From assembly GCF_030866745.1 (NCBI RefSeq), contig NZ_CP133016.1, forward strand, positions 1,426,001 to 1,490,000: DNA of 64,000 bases. The letters run 5' to 3'. This DNA comes from Sphingomonas flavescens (GTDB taxonomy: Bacteria; Pseudomonadota; Alphaproteobacteria; Sphingomonadales; Sphingomonadaceae). Both the position numbers and the translations under genes were made by a program. Of the stretch, positions 52,826 to 62,334 are shown one piece after another; position 1 is the first letter of the stretch, and each line of letters opens with the position of its first letter. Below the pieces are notes generated by a model. It saw only the letters and a program-made list of their open reading frames with translations. It was not told the origin of the DNA and did not search any database.

Positions 52826-53511
52826 GGCTGGCAAGGGCGTTGATCGGCGCGGCGGCTTTGCTGCTGACGGCGGTCGGCGCCCCGGCCGTCGCCAAACCCG
52901 CGGTCAAGGCCGCCCCGGTCGATTGGTCGCGCACCGTGGTTGCGACGCCGCAGGGCGGGTACCGCATGGGCCGTCCGAACGCGCCGTTGAAGCTGGTCGA
53001 ATATGGCTCGCTGGTCTGTCCGCACTGCCGCCACTTTGCCGAGACCGGGGTCGACCCACTGGTCAGCGAATATGTGAAGAGCGGGAAGGTCAGCTATGAG
53101 TTTCGGCCGTACATTTTGAGTGGTCTGGACATCGCTGCGACGCTACTCGCGACCTGCAATGGGGCGCGCTCCTTTTTCCCAATTGCGCATGATCTCTATG
53201 CGACGCAGGCGACCTGGTCGCGGAGCATTGATCAGGCGCGGAGCGACCAAATATCAAGCCTGCCCGAGAGCCAGATGTACGCCGAGTTCGCGAAGGCGAC
53301 CGGTATCGGCGCGATCGCCGGGAAGCGCGGGGTCTCTGCTCAGCGAGCGAACCAATGCCTGCGCGATGGAGCGGCGGCACTGCGGCTGGCGAAGATCGCG
53401 GAAGTTGCAAACGGCTTGGGCGTGACCGGCACGCCGACCTTCTTCATCAACGGGCGGAAGACCGACGCCTACGACTGGCCGTCGCTGAAGCCGCTGCTCG
53501 GCAAGAGCTAG
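52822..53511 (+). CDS. DsbA-family thiol-disulfide protein, periplasmic paralogue
   Basis: A 229-residue paralogue of the preceding lipoprotein, sharing the order GGYRMGRPNAPLKLVEYGSL, VCPHCRHF, KVSYEFRPYIL and GTPTFFING. The active site is CPHC (Cys66-Cys69), the classical DsbA dipeptide, while the neighbour has CPVC. The signal peptide (about residues 1-24) ends at APAVAK and has no lipobox, so this copy should be soluble in the periplasm. smc starts 26 bp downstream. Confidence 0.9.
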   Translation: MRLARALIGAAALLLTAVGAPAVAKPAVKAAPVDWSRTVVATPQGGYRMGRPNAPLKLVEYGSLVCPHCRHFAETGVDPLVSEYVKSGKVSYEFRPYILSGLDIAATLLATCNGARSFFPIAHDLYATQATWSRSIDQARSDQISSLPESQMYAEFAKATGIGAIAGKRGVSAQRANQCLRDGAAALRLAKIAEVANGLGVTGTPTFFINGRKTDAYDWPSLKPLLGKS

Positions 53512-53537
53512 GCGCTGGCGGAGGGGGTTCGGTCAGC

Positions 53538-56500
53538 GTGAGGATCAGGCGGCTCAAGCTCAGCGGATTCAAGAGCTTCGTAGAACCTGCCGAACTGCGC
53601 ATCGAACCCGGTCTGACCGGGGTGGTCGGCCCCAATGGGTGCGGCAAGTCGAACCTGCTGGAAGCCATCCGCTGGACGATGGGCGAAAGCAGCCCGAAGT
53701 CGCTGCGCGGCGGCGGGATGGACGATGTCATCTTCGCCGGCACCGCGACCCGCCCGCCACGCGACTTTGCGGAAGTTTCGATACTGGTCGAGCGGGGCGA
53801 TGCCGATGCCATCGTCGGCGGGGAGACTGAAATCACCCGCCGGATCGAGCGCGGCGCCGGGTCTGCCTACCGGATTGACGGGCGCGACGTGCGGGCGAAG
53901 GACGTGTCGCTGCTGTTCGCGGATGCGGCCACCGGGGCGCATTCCCCTGCGCTCGTCAGCCAGGGGCGCATCGGCACGGTCATTGCCGCCAAACCGGTCG
54001 AGCGCCGGCAATTGCTGGAGGAAGCGGCCGGGATTTCCGGGCTGCATGCGCGGCGCAAGGATGCCGAGCAGAAGCTGCGGGCGGCCGAGGCCAACCTAGC
54101 GCGGCTAGGCGAGATCCTGGGCGGCCAGGAGCAGCGCGCGGCACAGCTGCGCCGGCAGGCACGCGCGGCCGAGCGTTATCGCAAGCTGACCGACCAGATC
54201 CGCAGCGTCGAAGGGCGCCTGCTGCACGCGCGCTGGCGCGAGGCGGAGCAGGCAGCCGAAGCGGCCACGGCGGAAGCGCGCGCGACGGCGGAAGAGGTCG
54301 AGCGAATCCAGCAGGCCATTGCTACCGCGCAAAAAGCGCAGGAGCAGGCCAATGCTGCCTTGGCCGAGAAGCGCACCAAGCTCAATGAGCTGCGCGAGCA
54401 GGGCCACCAGCTGGCCCACCAGCTAGCAGCGGCGCGAGCGCGGCGGGACACGGTCGCGCGGCGGCTGCACGAGCTTGATCGGCTGGACGCCTCGCTTGAG
54501 GCGGACATTGAGCGCGAGACGGCGCTGAAAGGCGATGCCGAACGCGCCATTTCCGCGCTCGATGAAGAGCGGGCGGCGATTGCCCAGCGGCTGGAAGATT
54601 CCGAAGCGCGTTCCGCGCGGATCGCGACCGAGCTTAGCCAGGCTGAAACGCTGTCTCGTGAAGCCGAAGCGGCGCTTGCGGAGTTGCTGGCGCGCCAAGC
54701 AGCTATGCGGGCGGAACGGCGCGTGGCGGAGGCGGCGCTGGAGGCGGCGCGCGCACAACTCGGTCGGACGGAGCAAGAACGCCAGCGCCTTGGAGAGCAA
54801 CGGCAGGCGCTTGGCGACGGCAGCGAGCAGGAGCGATTGCGTGCGGAAGCCGAGGCGAAGGGCGTCGCTGCGGCAGAGGCGCTGAAGGCAGCAGAAGCGC
54901 GCCGGGTTGCGGCTGAAGAAGGGCGGGCCGTTGCGGCAGAGGCGCGCGACGCGGCGGAAAGCGAGCTGGCCACGGCTCGGGCTGCCCATTCGGCGGCGCG
55001 GTCGGAGCATGATGCGCTGACGCGCGCCCTAGACCAGGGCGGCGGTGCGGTAATTGCGGCGCTACGAGCGGCGCCGGGCTACGAGCGCGCGCTTGCCGCG
55101 GCACTAGGCGAAGATGCCGACGCCGCCGTGGGATCTGAGGGCACGCGTCGATGGCAGGGTAGTGAGCCGCAAGCCGCGGATCCGATGCTGCCGGCGGGCA
55201 CCGAATGCCTCGCTGATCACGCCGATGCGCCGGACGAGCTCAAGCGTCGCTTGCGCCAGGTCGGCGTTGCTGAACGCGACGAGGGCCAGTTGCTTGCGGT
55301 CGGACAGCGGCTGGTGACCCACGACGGGCGCGTGCGCCGGTGGGACGGGTTCGTTGCGGAGACGTCCGGCGCGGCAGCGGCGGAGCGATTGCTTCGCGCC
55401 AACCGCCTGGCCGATCTCGCCAAGCAATTGCCGGGCCTGGACCATGCGGTTCAAGCCGCTACCGACCAGCGCCATCAGGCGCTCGGAGCGATGGACAAGT
55501 GCCGAACGGATGCGGAGCAGGCACGCGCATCAGCGCTGACGGCCGAACGCGATGCGCGCGAGGCGGCACGAGCAATTGACGCCGCGACCGCTGCACTGGA
55601 GCGGCTGGAGGCGCAACGATCGGGGCTCGACCAGCGCCTCGCGGACCTCGACCCGGTGCTTGCTGCCTCACGCGAAGCCGTGGCAGCGGCCGAGAAGACG
55701 CTGGCTACCCTCCCCGACCCAGCGGCGCTGGAGCAGGAGGTCGAGACGGCGCGCGGCAAGGCGGCCGAGCTGGCGAATGCGGTTGCTGACAAGCGCGCTG
55801 AAGCGGCGACCAAGGCGCGCGAAACTGCGGCCGATCGCGAGCGGTCGGCTGCCGCCGGGCGCGAGCAAGCGGAATGGCGGGCACGTCAGACCAATGCTGA
55901 GAAGCGGCTGGCGATGGCCACGGAGCGGCAGGAGCAGCAGCGGGCGGAGCGCGAAGAACTGCAGCAGGAACCTGCCGCACTCGACGCGTCGATCCGCGAG
56001 TTTGAGCACAGCAACGATCACAGCCAGGTGCAGATCGGTGAAGCCACGACCGCCGAGCGGGAGGCCGAGCAGGACCTGATCGCGGCCGGCCAGCTAGTCT
56101 CCGCCGCCAACGAACGTTCAGCCGAGACACGCGAGCGGCGTGCCGCGGCGACGGCCCGCGCCGAAGCGCAACAGGCGCGCAGCGCTGAATATGCGCGGCA
56201 GACAGTCGAGAAGTTCGAAATCGTCCCGCAGCGACTGCCCGAGAAATTCGGCTTCGACGCGGACGAGCCCGCCAATGCCGACGAGCAGGCGACGACGCTG
56301 GAGCAGCTGGTCGCTGAGCGCGAGCGGATTGGGCCGGTCAACCTTGTCGCGGAGCAGGAACTCGCCGAACTCGACGCGGCGCGGATCAAGGGGGCGGAGG
56401 AAGCCGACGAGCTGACGCAGGCGATCAACCGGCTGCGGGGGTCGATCGGCAACCTCAACCGCGAGGGCCGAGTGCGGCTCCTTGCCGCGTTCGAGAAGGT

Positions 56501-56954
56501 TGACGCGCATTTCCGGCGCCTGTTCACAACGCTCTTCGAGGGTGGCCAGGCCCACCTTGAGTTGGTCGAGAGCGACGACCCGCTTGAGGCCGGCCTGGAG
56601 ATCATGGCCCAGCCGCCCGGTAAGCGGCTGTCGACGTTGACCCTGCTCTCGGGCGGTGAGCAGGCGCTGACCGCAGTCGCGCTGATCTTCGCGATCTTCC
56701 TGACCAACCCTGCGCCGATCTGCGTGCTCGACGAAGTCGACGCGCCGCTGGACGACGCCAATGTCGAGCGCTTCTGCGAGTTGCTGCAACGGATGACGCA
56801 GGAAACAGATACTCGCTACCTCATCGTCACCCACAATGCAGTGACGATGAGCCGCATGGACCGGCTGTACGGCGTGACGATGATCGAGAAAGGCGTCAGT
56901 CGTTTGGTCTCGGTCGACCTCGGCGCAGCGGAGACGCTATTAGCGGCTGAATAG
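53538..56954 (+). CDS. smc: chromosome segregation protein SMC
   Basis: A 1138-residue ATPase that folds and segregates the chromosome. The N-terminal head has Walker A GPNGCGKS (31-38) and Q-loop region. Two long coiled coils (about 165-480 and 660-920) surround a hinge (about 500-640). The C-terminal head has signature LSGGEQALTAVALIFAIF and Walker B ICVLDEVDAPLDD. GTG 53538 gives the normal N-terminus; GGAGGGG lies 12 bp upstream. Longer in-frame readings run back into the upstream DsbA gene. No scpA or scpB is present here. Confidence 0.95.
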   Translation: MRIRRLKLSGFKSFVEPAELRIEPGLTGVVGPNGCGKSNLLEAIRWTMGESSPKSLRGGGMDDVIFAGTATRPPRDFAEVSILVERGDADAIVGGETEITRRIERGAGSAYRIDGRDVRAKDVSLLFADAATGAHSPALVSQGRIGTVIAAKPVERRQLLEEAAGISGLHARRKDAEQKLRAAEANLARLGEILGGQEQRAAQLRRQARAAERYRKLTDQIRSVEGRLLHARWREAEQAAEAATAEARATAEEVERIQQAIATAQKAQEQANAALAEKRTKLNELREQGHQLAHQLAAARARRDTVARRLHELDRLDASLEADIERETALKGDAERAISALDEERAAIAQRLEDSEARSARIATELSQAETLSREAEAALAELLARQAAMRAERRVAEAALEAARAQLGRTEQERQRLGEQRQALGDGSEQERLRAEAEAKGVAAAEALKAAEARRVAAEEGRAVAAEARDAAESELATARAAHSAARSEHDALTRALDQGGGAVIAALRAAPGYERALAAALGEDADAAVGSEGTRRWQGSEPQAADPMLPAGTECLADHADAPDELKRRLRQVGVAERDEGQLLAVGQRLVTHDGRVRRWDGFVAETSGAAAAERLLRANRLADLAKQLPGLDHAVQAATDQRHQALGAMDKCRTDAEQARASALTAERDAREAARAIDAATAALERLEAQRSGLDQRLADLDPVLAASREAVAAAEKTLATLPDPAALEQEVETARGKAAELANAVADKRAEAATKARETAADRERSAAAGREQAEWRARQTNAEKRLAMATERQEQQRAEREELQQEPAALDASIREFEHSNDHSQVQIGEATTAEREAEQDLIAAGQLVSAANERSAETRERRAAATARAEAQQARSAEYARQTVEKFEIVPQRLPEKFGFDADEPANADEQATTLEQLVAERERIGPVNLVAEQELAELDAARIKGAEEADELTQAINRLRGSIGNLNREGRVRLLAAFEKVDAHFRRLFTTLFEGGQAHLELVESDDPLEAGLEIMAQPPGKRLSTLTLLSGGEQALTAVALIFAIFLTNPAPICVLDEVDAPLDDANVERFCELLQRMTQETDTRYLIVTHNAVTMSRMDRLYGVTMIEKGVSRLVSVDLGAAETLLAAE

Positions 56955-56960
56955 TTTTGC

Positions 56961-56983
56961 TATTGCGAATGACTTTCAATAAC
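56961..56983 (+). promoter_or_regulatory. candidate Fur box upstream of the siderophore receptor
   Basis: TTGCGAATGACTTTCAATA lies in a short AT-rich spacer 35 bp before the receptor start. It resembles the alphaproteobacterial Fur site of the form TGCGAATGATTCTCA, and its ends ATTG/CAAT are inverted. Iron repression of the receptor would be expected. A single match, judged by eye. Confidence 0.45.
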
Positions 56984-57017
56984 ACTAGTCGAGCCCCGAG
57001 ACGAAGGGGATCGAACA

Positions 57018-59111
57018 TTGAACTACCGACTGTCGCTGGCTGCCATCTTGCTCAGCAGCGCTGCAGCCGCGCATGCGGCGGACAACGCGGATAGGGCCGA
57101 AGCCACCGATGCCGGGCCGGACATCGTCATCACCGGCGAGCGAACCCCCTATGGCGTTAAGGTCACCACGACGGCGACCAAGACGGCGACCAACCTTCGC
57201 AACGTTCCGCAGGCGATTACGGTCGTCACTCAACAGCAGATCGAAGACCAGCAATTGCGGTCGGTGTCGGACCTGCTCAACTTCGTGCCGGGCGCGTCCT
57301 ACAATAGCGGCGAAGGCAATCGCGACGCGATCGTCCTGCGCGGCAATTCGAGCACCGCGGATTTCTTCATCGATGGGGTCCGCGACGACGTCCAATATTA
57401 CCGCGACTTCTACAACGTCGATCGCGTCGAGGTCCTGAAGGGCCCAAACGCCATGATCTTCGGCCGGGGCGGCGGCGGCGGGATCATCAACCGCGTCCTT
57501 AAGCGGCCCACCATGAGTGTGGGCCGCAGCGCGACCGCATCCGGCGACCGTTGGGGTGCCCGGCGGCTAAGCGTAGATCTGGACCAGCCGCTGTCGCCAA
57601 TCGTGGGAATCCGTCTGGACGGCTTGTTCGAAGACAGCGACAGCTTTCGCCGGAACGTCGAAACCAAACGCTATGGGATCAATCCGACCGCCGCTTTGCT
57701 GGCGGGTCCAGATACGCGCATCGACCTCAGCTACGAATATTTCCATGATCGGCGGACCGCGGACCGCGGCGTGCCCGCCCATGGCGACGAGCCCATTCGC
57801 GGCTTCACGCGGACATTTTTCGGTGATCCCGAAAAGAGCTTCGCGAAGGCCGACGTGAACATCGCAACCGTCGCGGTCGAGCATCGCGTCGCCGAGGGTC
57901 TGACCTTCAAGAACCGGACCATGTTCGGTCACTACGACAAATTCTACCAGAACATCTTTTCGGGTGCGTACAACCCGGCGACCGGACGGGTGGCCCTGAG
58001 CGGCTACAACAACCGCAACGACCGCGAGAATCTGTTCAGCCAGACGGACCTGGTGTGGGAGAATCGATTGGCGGGCATCGATCAGACCATGCTGGTCGGC
58101 TTCGAGGTTGGGCGGGAAAAATCGCGGAACCTGCGCAAGACGGCGGTCTTCGCAGCGGGCACGAACAGCGTTCCGATCACCAATCCGACCGTCGATGCGA
58201 ACGTGACTTTCGTACCGGCGGTGAGCGATGCCGACAACCGCGTCCACGCCAACGTCGCGGCGCTGTACGTCCAAGATCAGATCCGTCCGGCCAGTTGGCT
58301 GGAAATCGTCGCGGGACTGCGCTTCGACAGCTTCAAAGTCGACGTAGACGACCTGCGCGCCGTCGGCGGCGGGCGTTTCGGGCGCCGTGATCACCTCTGG
58401 TCGCCGCGGCTGGGATTTGTCCTGAAGCCAACCGACAATCTCTCGCTCTACGCGAGCTATAGCCGCTCCTACCTGCCGCAGTCCGGTGATCAGTTCAGCG
58501 GGCTAACTTCGGTAACCGAAGGTTTGAAGCCGGAGCGGTTCGATAATTACGAGGTGGGTGGCAAGCTGCAGCTTCCCGGCGGGCTGCTGGCGACAGCCGC
58601 GATCTACCGGCTGGATCGCACCAATACGCGCGCTACCGATCCCGCCAATCCCAGCCTGACCGTGCTGACCGGTGCGCAGCGTAGCCGCGGGATAGAGCTT
58701 GGACTGGAACGCAGCGTGACCAGCCGCTGGCTCGTTTCCGGCGGCTATTCCTACCAGAAAGCGGAGATCACGAAGACGACCACGACCGCCCCCGCGGGGC
58801 GCCATGTCCCGCTTGTGCCGCGTCACAGCTTCTCGCTGTGGAATCGCTACGATTTCACCAAGATCATTGGTGCCGGCCTGGGCGTGATCGCGAGGTCCAA
58901 ATCCTATGCTTCGATCAGCAATGCGGTGAAGCTGCCGGGCTATACCCGCGTCGATGGCGCGCTTTATTACGCGCTGCCGGGCGGGATCGAAGCGCAGGTG
59001 AACGTCGAGAACCTGCTCGGCGCGCATTATTTCCCGACGGCGAACGGCGACAACAATATCGCCCCGGGTGCGCCGCGGACGGTGAAAGCAAGCATCGGCT
59101 ACCGCTTCTAG
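57018..59111 (+). CDS. TonB-dependent siderophore receptor
   Basis: A 697-residue outer-membrane receptor of the catecholate/FhuA-like group. The signal peptide LSLAAILLSSAAAAHA is followed by a plug domain (about 30-160) with DIVITGERTPYGV, NVPQAITVVTQQQIEDQ and VEVLKGPNAMIFGRGGGGG, and then a 22-strand barrel ending in SIGYRF, the usual terminal Phe. The start is TTG 57018 behind AAGGGGA. The Fur-like site just upstream supports a role in iron uptake. The TAG stop is shared in part with the convergent uracil glycosylase gene (59108-59111). Confidence 0.92.
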   Translation: MNYRLSLAAILLSSAAAAHAADNADRAEATDAGPDIVITGERTPYGVKVTTTATKTATNLRNVPQAITVVTQQQIEDQQLRSVSDLLNFVPGASYNSGEGNRDAIVLRGNSSTADFFIDGVRDDVQYYRDFYNVDRVEVLKGPNAMIFGRGGGGGIINRVLKRPTMSVGRSATASGDRWGARRLSVDLDQPLSPIVGIRLDGLFEDSDSFRRNVETKRYGINPTAALLAGPDTRIDLSYEYFHDRRTADRGVPAHGDEPIRGFTRTFFGDPEKSFAKADVNIATVAVEHRVAEGLTFKNRTMFGHYDKFYQNIFSGAYNPATGRVALSGYNNRNDRENLFSQTDLVWENRLAGIDQTMLVGFEVGREKSRNLRKTAVFAAGTNSVPITNPTVDANVTFVPAVSDADNRVHANVAALYVQDQIRPASWLEIVAGLRFDSFKVDVDDLRAVGGGRFGRRDHLWSPRLGFVLKPTDNLSLYASYSRSYLPQSGDQFSGLTSVTEGLKPERFDNYEVGGKLQLPGGLLATAAIYRLDRTNTRATDPANPSLTVLTGAQRSRGIELGLERSVTSRWLVSGGYSYQKAEITKTTTTAPAGRHVPLVPRHSFSLWNRYDFTKIIGAGLGVIARSKSYASISNAVKLPGYTRVDGALYYALPGGIEAQVNVENLLGAHYFPTANGDNNIAPGAPRTVKASIGYRF

Positions 59112-60568
59112 GCGGCCAGTTCCTCGGCCCGCTCGCGAATCCGCTTGAGGTCGCGCACGAAGAGGGCGCGTTCCTCCTGCCGGCGATCTTCTTCGGGGAT
59201 GCGGAGCAGGAAGCTGGGGTGAACGGTGATCCAGCATTCGCTGCCGTCCGAAAGCTGCAATGGGGAACCGCGGTTTTTGCCGATCGCCATCGTCTTGCCG
59301 AACAGGCTGTGCGCGGCGGTTGCGCCAAGGGCGACGGTGACGGGCGGGCGGATTAGCTCGCGCTCATTGCTGATCCACCAGCGACAGGCCTCGATCTCGC
59401 CAGCGCCGGGCTTGCTGTGGATGCGCTTCTTGCCGCGCTGAACGAACTTGAAATGCTTTACGGCATTGGTCACGTAGGTCTCGGTACGGTCGATGCCTGC
59501 CTTTTCCAGTGCCGCATCGAATAACTGGCCGGCGGGTCCGACGAAGGGGCGGCCGGCGAGGTCTTCCTGATCGCCAGGCTGTTCACCGACGAACATGATG
59601 CGCGGGTTGAGCGGGCCCTCGCCGAACACGGTCTGGGTGCCGCATTTGTACAAATCGCAGCGCGTGCACTTCCGCGCATCCTTTAGCAGCGCTTCCCATG
59701 ACGCCCGCAGGTTGCCGCCTGGCTCGATCGCGCGCTCGGCTTCGAGCGCATGCGCAAGGCCTTCCTTCGCTACGGCAGGTTCTCCAGCGGACTTGGCGAT
59801 CATCTCAAGCTCCCGATTGCGCGCACCGGCGATAAGGGGGGCAACGAGCGAGGTCTCCGGCATGTTGCGCCAATATTTCTTGGGCATCTCCTTAAACATT
59901 GCGCCGACCTTCAGCCGCGCGGGGTTAAAGATAGAAGCGTAATAGGTGCGCCAGGTCTCCTCGAGCGGATCGCCCGACGGCGCGTCGGCGCGTGTCGCCC
60001 CCGGTCCTTCGGTCAGCTTCTGCCCGTCCCAATGGATCGACAGCTCGGGAGTCAGGAGAGACCAGCGCATGCTGGTGAAGCGGTTGACGAAGAAGCTGGC
60101 GGCGCGCCGGACGATGTGATGCTCGGGCTCGAAGAAGGCGACGAAGCGGTCATCGATCTCGCGGAAGCGGACGAAGGCGTGCATCTTGTGCACATCACGC
60201 CGCACCGACTTGGCGAGGTCCTGCAGGCGCCGGACCAGCGGATCGGCCTGATCCTCCAGCGCATGGCGGTCAGATTTCAGCCGCAGCAGTAAGGTGTAGA
60301 GCAAAGCGAACCGCTCGGGATCCGAGTGGCAGACCACCGCCCTGGCCAGATCGACGAAGCCGCGCGGGACCGCGAAACTCGGCGCCGGTGATGTGGCACT
60401 TTCAGTCGCGAACAGATCGCCGTCATCGCCCTCGACGCGCCACACGACGGCACTGGCAGGCACGCCCGCGTCGGCAAGATCGCGCGCGGCGTCGCGCCAG
60501 CCTTCGAAATCGTCAGGGGCCGACAAGGTGACGCGGTGCGCGTCGATCATCGGCCCCTCGCGCGGCAT
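59108..60568 (-). CDS. udgX: DUF4130-UdgX fusion, uracil-DNA glycosylase superfamily
   Basis: A 486-residue two-part protein. Residues about 12-260 match DUF4130/TIGR03915, which often accompanies radical-SAM repair proteins. Residues about 290-480 are a family-4-like uracil-DNA glycosylase with CTRCDLYK (first cluster cysteines), VGEQPGDQEDLAGRPFVGPA and VHPSFLL. The loop RGKKRIHSKP (His384) is the UdgX hallmark, normally KRRIH. In studied UdgX the His forms a covalent bond with the deoxyribose after uracil removal. The ATG overlaps the upstream stop (TGATG). ATG 60550 with GAGGGG is an alternative. Confidence 0.9.
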   Translation of the reverse strand: MPREGPMIDAHRVTLSAPDDFEGWRDAARDLADAGVPASAVVWRVEGDDGDLFATESATSPAPSFAVPRGFVDLARAVVCHSDPERFALLYTLLLRLKSDRHALEDQADPLVRRLQDLAKSVRRDVHKMHAFVRFREIDDRFVAFFEPEHHIVRRAASFFVNRFTSMRWSLLTPELSIHWDGQKLTEGPGATRADAPSGDPLEETWRTYYASIFNPARLKVGAMFKEMPKKYWRNMPETSLVAPLIAGARNRELEMIAKSAGEPAVAKEGLAHALEAERAIEPGGNLRASWEALLKDARKCTRCDLYKCGTQTVFGEGPLNPRIMFVGEQPGDQEDLAGRPFVGPAGQLFDAALEKAGIDRTETYVTNAVKHFKFVQRGKKRIHSKPGAGEIEACRWWISNERELIRPPVTVALGATAAHSLFGKTMAIGKNRGSPLQLSDGSECWITVHPSFLLRIPEEDRRQEERALFVRDLKRIRERAEELAA

Positions 60569-61056
60569 CAGCCGATCTTGTCGGCGATCTTCTCGTCAGC
60601 GCCGGATTCCGCGCGCTCGATCTCTTCCGGCTTGAGCGCGTTGAACGCATCCTTGAGCTCGACCGCCTTGTCCTCCCCCAAATCCTTGAGCGCGTCGGGA
60701 AAGATTGTCTCTTCTTCCTCTTTCAGATGGTCGAGATAGGTGTCTTTCAGCTTCTTGAATTTGGCGAGCCAGGCCGACGAAGCGGGATCGGCCTCTTCGA
60801 CTTCCTTGAACGCGTCGGCGATGTCGTGGTGATCGGCGGCCGCGTGCTGCGCATATTCGCGCATCGTCACTTCAGCCATCAGGGTGCTGTACAGCGTGAC
60901 TTCTTCGGTCGCGGCATGCGCGGTCGCGTCGGTCTTATATTGTTCGAATAGCGCGCGCCGCTCGTCGCTATCACCGCTCGTCCGCTCGATCTGCTCGATG
61001 AGTCGGCGATGCTTGTTGTGATCGGCGATCAAGCGTTCAAAGATGTCCTTGGCCAT
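60568..61056 (-). CDS. hemerythrin HHE domain protein
   Basis: A 162-residue four-helix protein with hemerythrin-type ligands: IADHNKHRRLI, HAATEEVTLY (HxxxE), HHDIADAFKE and HLKEEEETIFP. It should bind a di-iron centre and could sense or buffer oxygen, NO or oxidants. AAAGGAG before ATG 61056 decides the start. It lies 31 bp after the radical-SAM gene and overlaps udgX by one base, so it is part of the same operon. Confidence 0.9.
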   Translation of the reverse strand: MAKDIFERLIADHNKHRRLIEQIERTSGDSDERRALFEQYKTDATAHAATEEVTLYSTLMAEVTMREYAQHAAADHHDIADAFKEVEEADPASSAWLAKFKKLKDTYLDHLKEEEETIFPDALKDLGEDKAVELKDAFNALKPEEIERAESGADEKIADKIG

Positions 61057-61087
61057 TGCTGTTAGCTCCTTTGCGCCGTGCAACGGC

Positions 61088-62332
61088 TCAGGCGCCAAAG
61101 AGTTCGAGCTGCTTCTCGCGCGGCGCGATGAGACTCTTCAGATTCAGGCGGTCGACCAGCACCGTCGGCCGCCAATCGGTGGTGACAATGAACGGCCGGA
61201 CTTTGGTGATCGACAGGGTCAGGCGGCCCACGTCGTCGAGGGCCAGCTTCCGCCAGCGCCGCGATTGCAGGATTCGGCTGACGGCCTTGGTGCCGAGCCC
61301 CGGAACACGCAGCAGCATCTCCTTCGGCGCTCGGTTGATGTCGACGGGGAAGCTTTCGCGATATTTCAGTGCCCAAGCCAGCTTCGGATCGATGTCGAGC
61401 GGGAGCATGCCCTGCTCATCGGTCGCGCTTTGCACCTCCTTCGGCGCAAAGCCGTAAAAGCGCATTAGCCAGTCCGACTGGTAGAGCCGGTGTTCGCGCA
61501 TCAGTGGCGGGCGTTTCAGCGGTAGCACCGCGCTGGCGTCGGGGATCGGCGAGAAGGCCGAATAATAAACACGGCGCAGCGCAAAGCGGTCGTACAGCGT
61601 GCTCGCCTTGCCGACGATGTCCGCGTCGCTCGCGGCATCGGCGCCGACAATCATCTGCGTCGACTGGCCCGCGGGCGCGAACTTGGGCGCAGAGCGATAT
61701 TTACGGGTCGCATCCCTCGCGTCGACGATCGACGACTTCATGTCGCTCATCGCCCCTTCGATCTGCCCAGCATTCTTTTCCGGCGCGAGATTGGTGAGAC
61801 CGCTAACGGTCGGCAATTCGACATTGATCGATACGCGGTCGGCGTGGATGCCCGCCTGCCGCACCAGTTCCGCGTCCGCGTCGGGGATCGTCTTGAGATG
61901 GATGTAGCCGCGGAAATCGTGGTCCTCGCGCAGGCTGCGCGCGACCTCGACGATCTGTTCCATCGTGTAGTTGGACGAACGGATGATGCCGGAAGAGAGA
62001 AACAGTCCCTCAATGTAATTGCGCTTGTAGAAAGCGAGCGTCAGGCGAACCACTTCCTCCGCCGTGAAGCGCGCGCGGCGGACGTTCGAGCTCTTGCGAT
62101 TGATGCAATAGGCGCAGTCAAAAATGCAACTGTTGGTCAGCAGGATCTTGAGCAACGAAATGCAGCGACCGTCGGGCGCATAGGCGTGGCAAATGCCCAT
62201 ACCCTCGGTCGAGCCGATGCCTTTGCCGCCGCGGCTGTCACGCTTGGACGTGCCGCTCGACGCGCACGAAGCATCGTACTTTGCCGCATCGGCGAGAATC
62301 GCGAGCTTGGCCTGAACATCCAACTGAGCCAC
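61088..62332 (-). CDS. putative DNA modification/repair radical SAM protein (TIGR03916, SplB-like)
   Basis: A 414-residue radical-SAM enzyme. The cluster motif CIFDCAYC (Cys69, Cys73, Cys76) has the CX3CX2C spacing. Upstream ICHAYAPDGRCISLLKILL is typical of this group. The C-terminus has a helix-hairpin-helix NRAPKEMLLRVPGLGTKAVS (about 345-364), which points to DNA binding. Family members are usually encoded beside DUF4130/UdgX, as here, and their reaction is unknown. The start is GTG 62332; a stop codon lies just upstream in frame. It opens the operon and follows an SOS box. Confidence 0.92.
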   Translation of the reverse strand: MAQLDVQAKLAILADAAKYDASCASSGTSKRDSRGGKGIGSTEGMGICHAYAPDGRCISLLKILLTNSCIFDCAYCINRKSSNVRRARFTAEEVVRLTLAFYKRNYIEGLFLSSGIIRSSNYTMEQIVEVARSLREDHDFRGYIHLKTIPDADAELVRQAGIHADRVSINVELPTVSGLTNLAPEKNAGQIEGAMSDMKSSIVDARDATRKYRSAPKFAPAGQSTQMIVGADAASDADIVGKASTLYDRFALRRVYYSAFSPIPDASAVLPLKRPPLMREHRLYQSDWLMRFYGFAPKEVQSATDEQGMLPLDIDPKLAWALKYRESFPVDINRAPKEMLLRVPGLGTKAVSRILQSRRWRKLALDDVGRLTLSITKVRPFIVTTDWRPTVLVDRLNLKSLIAPREKQLELFGA

Positions 62333-62334
62333 GA

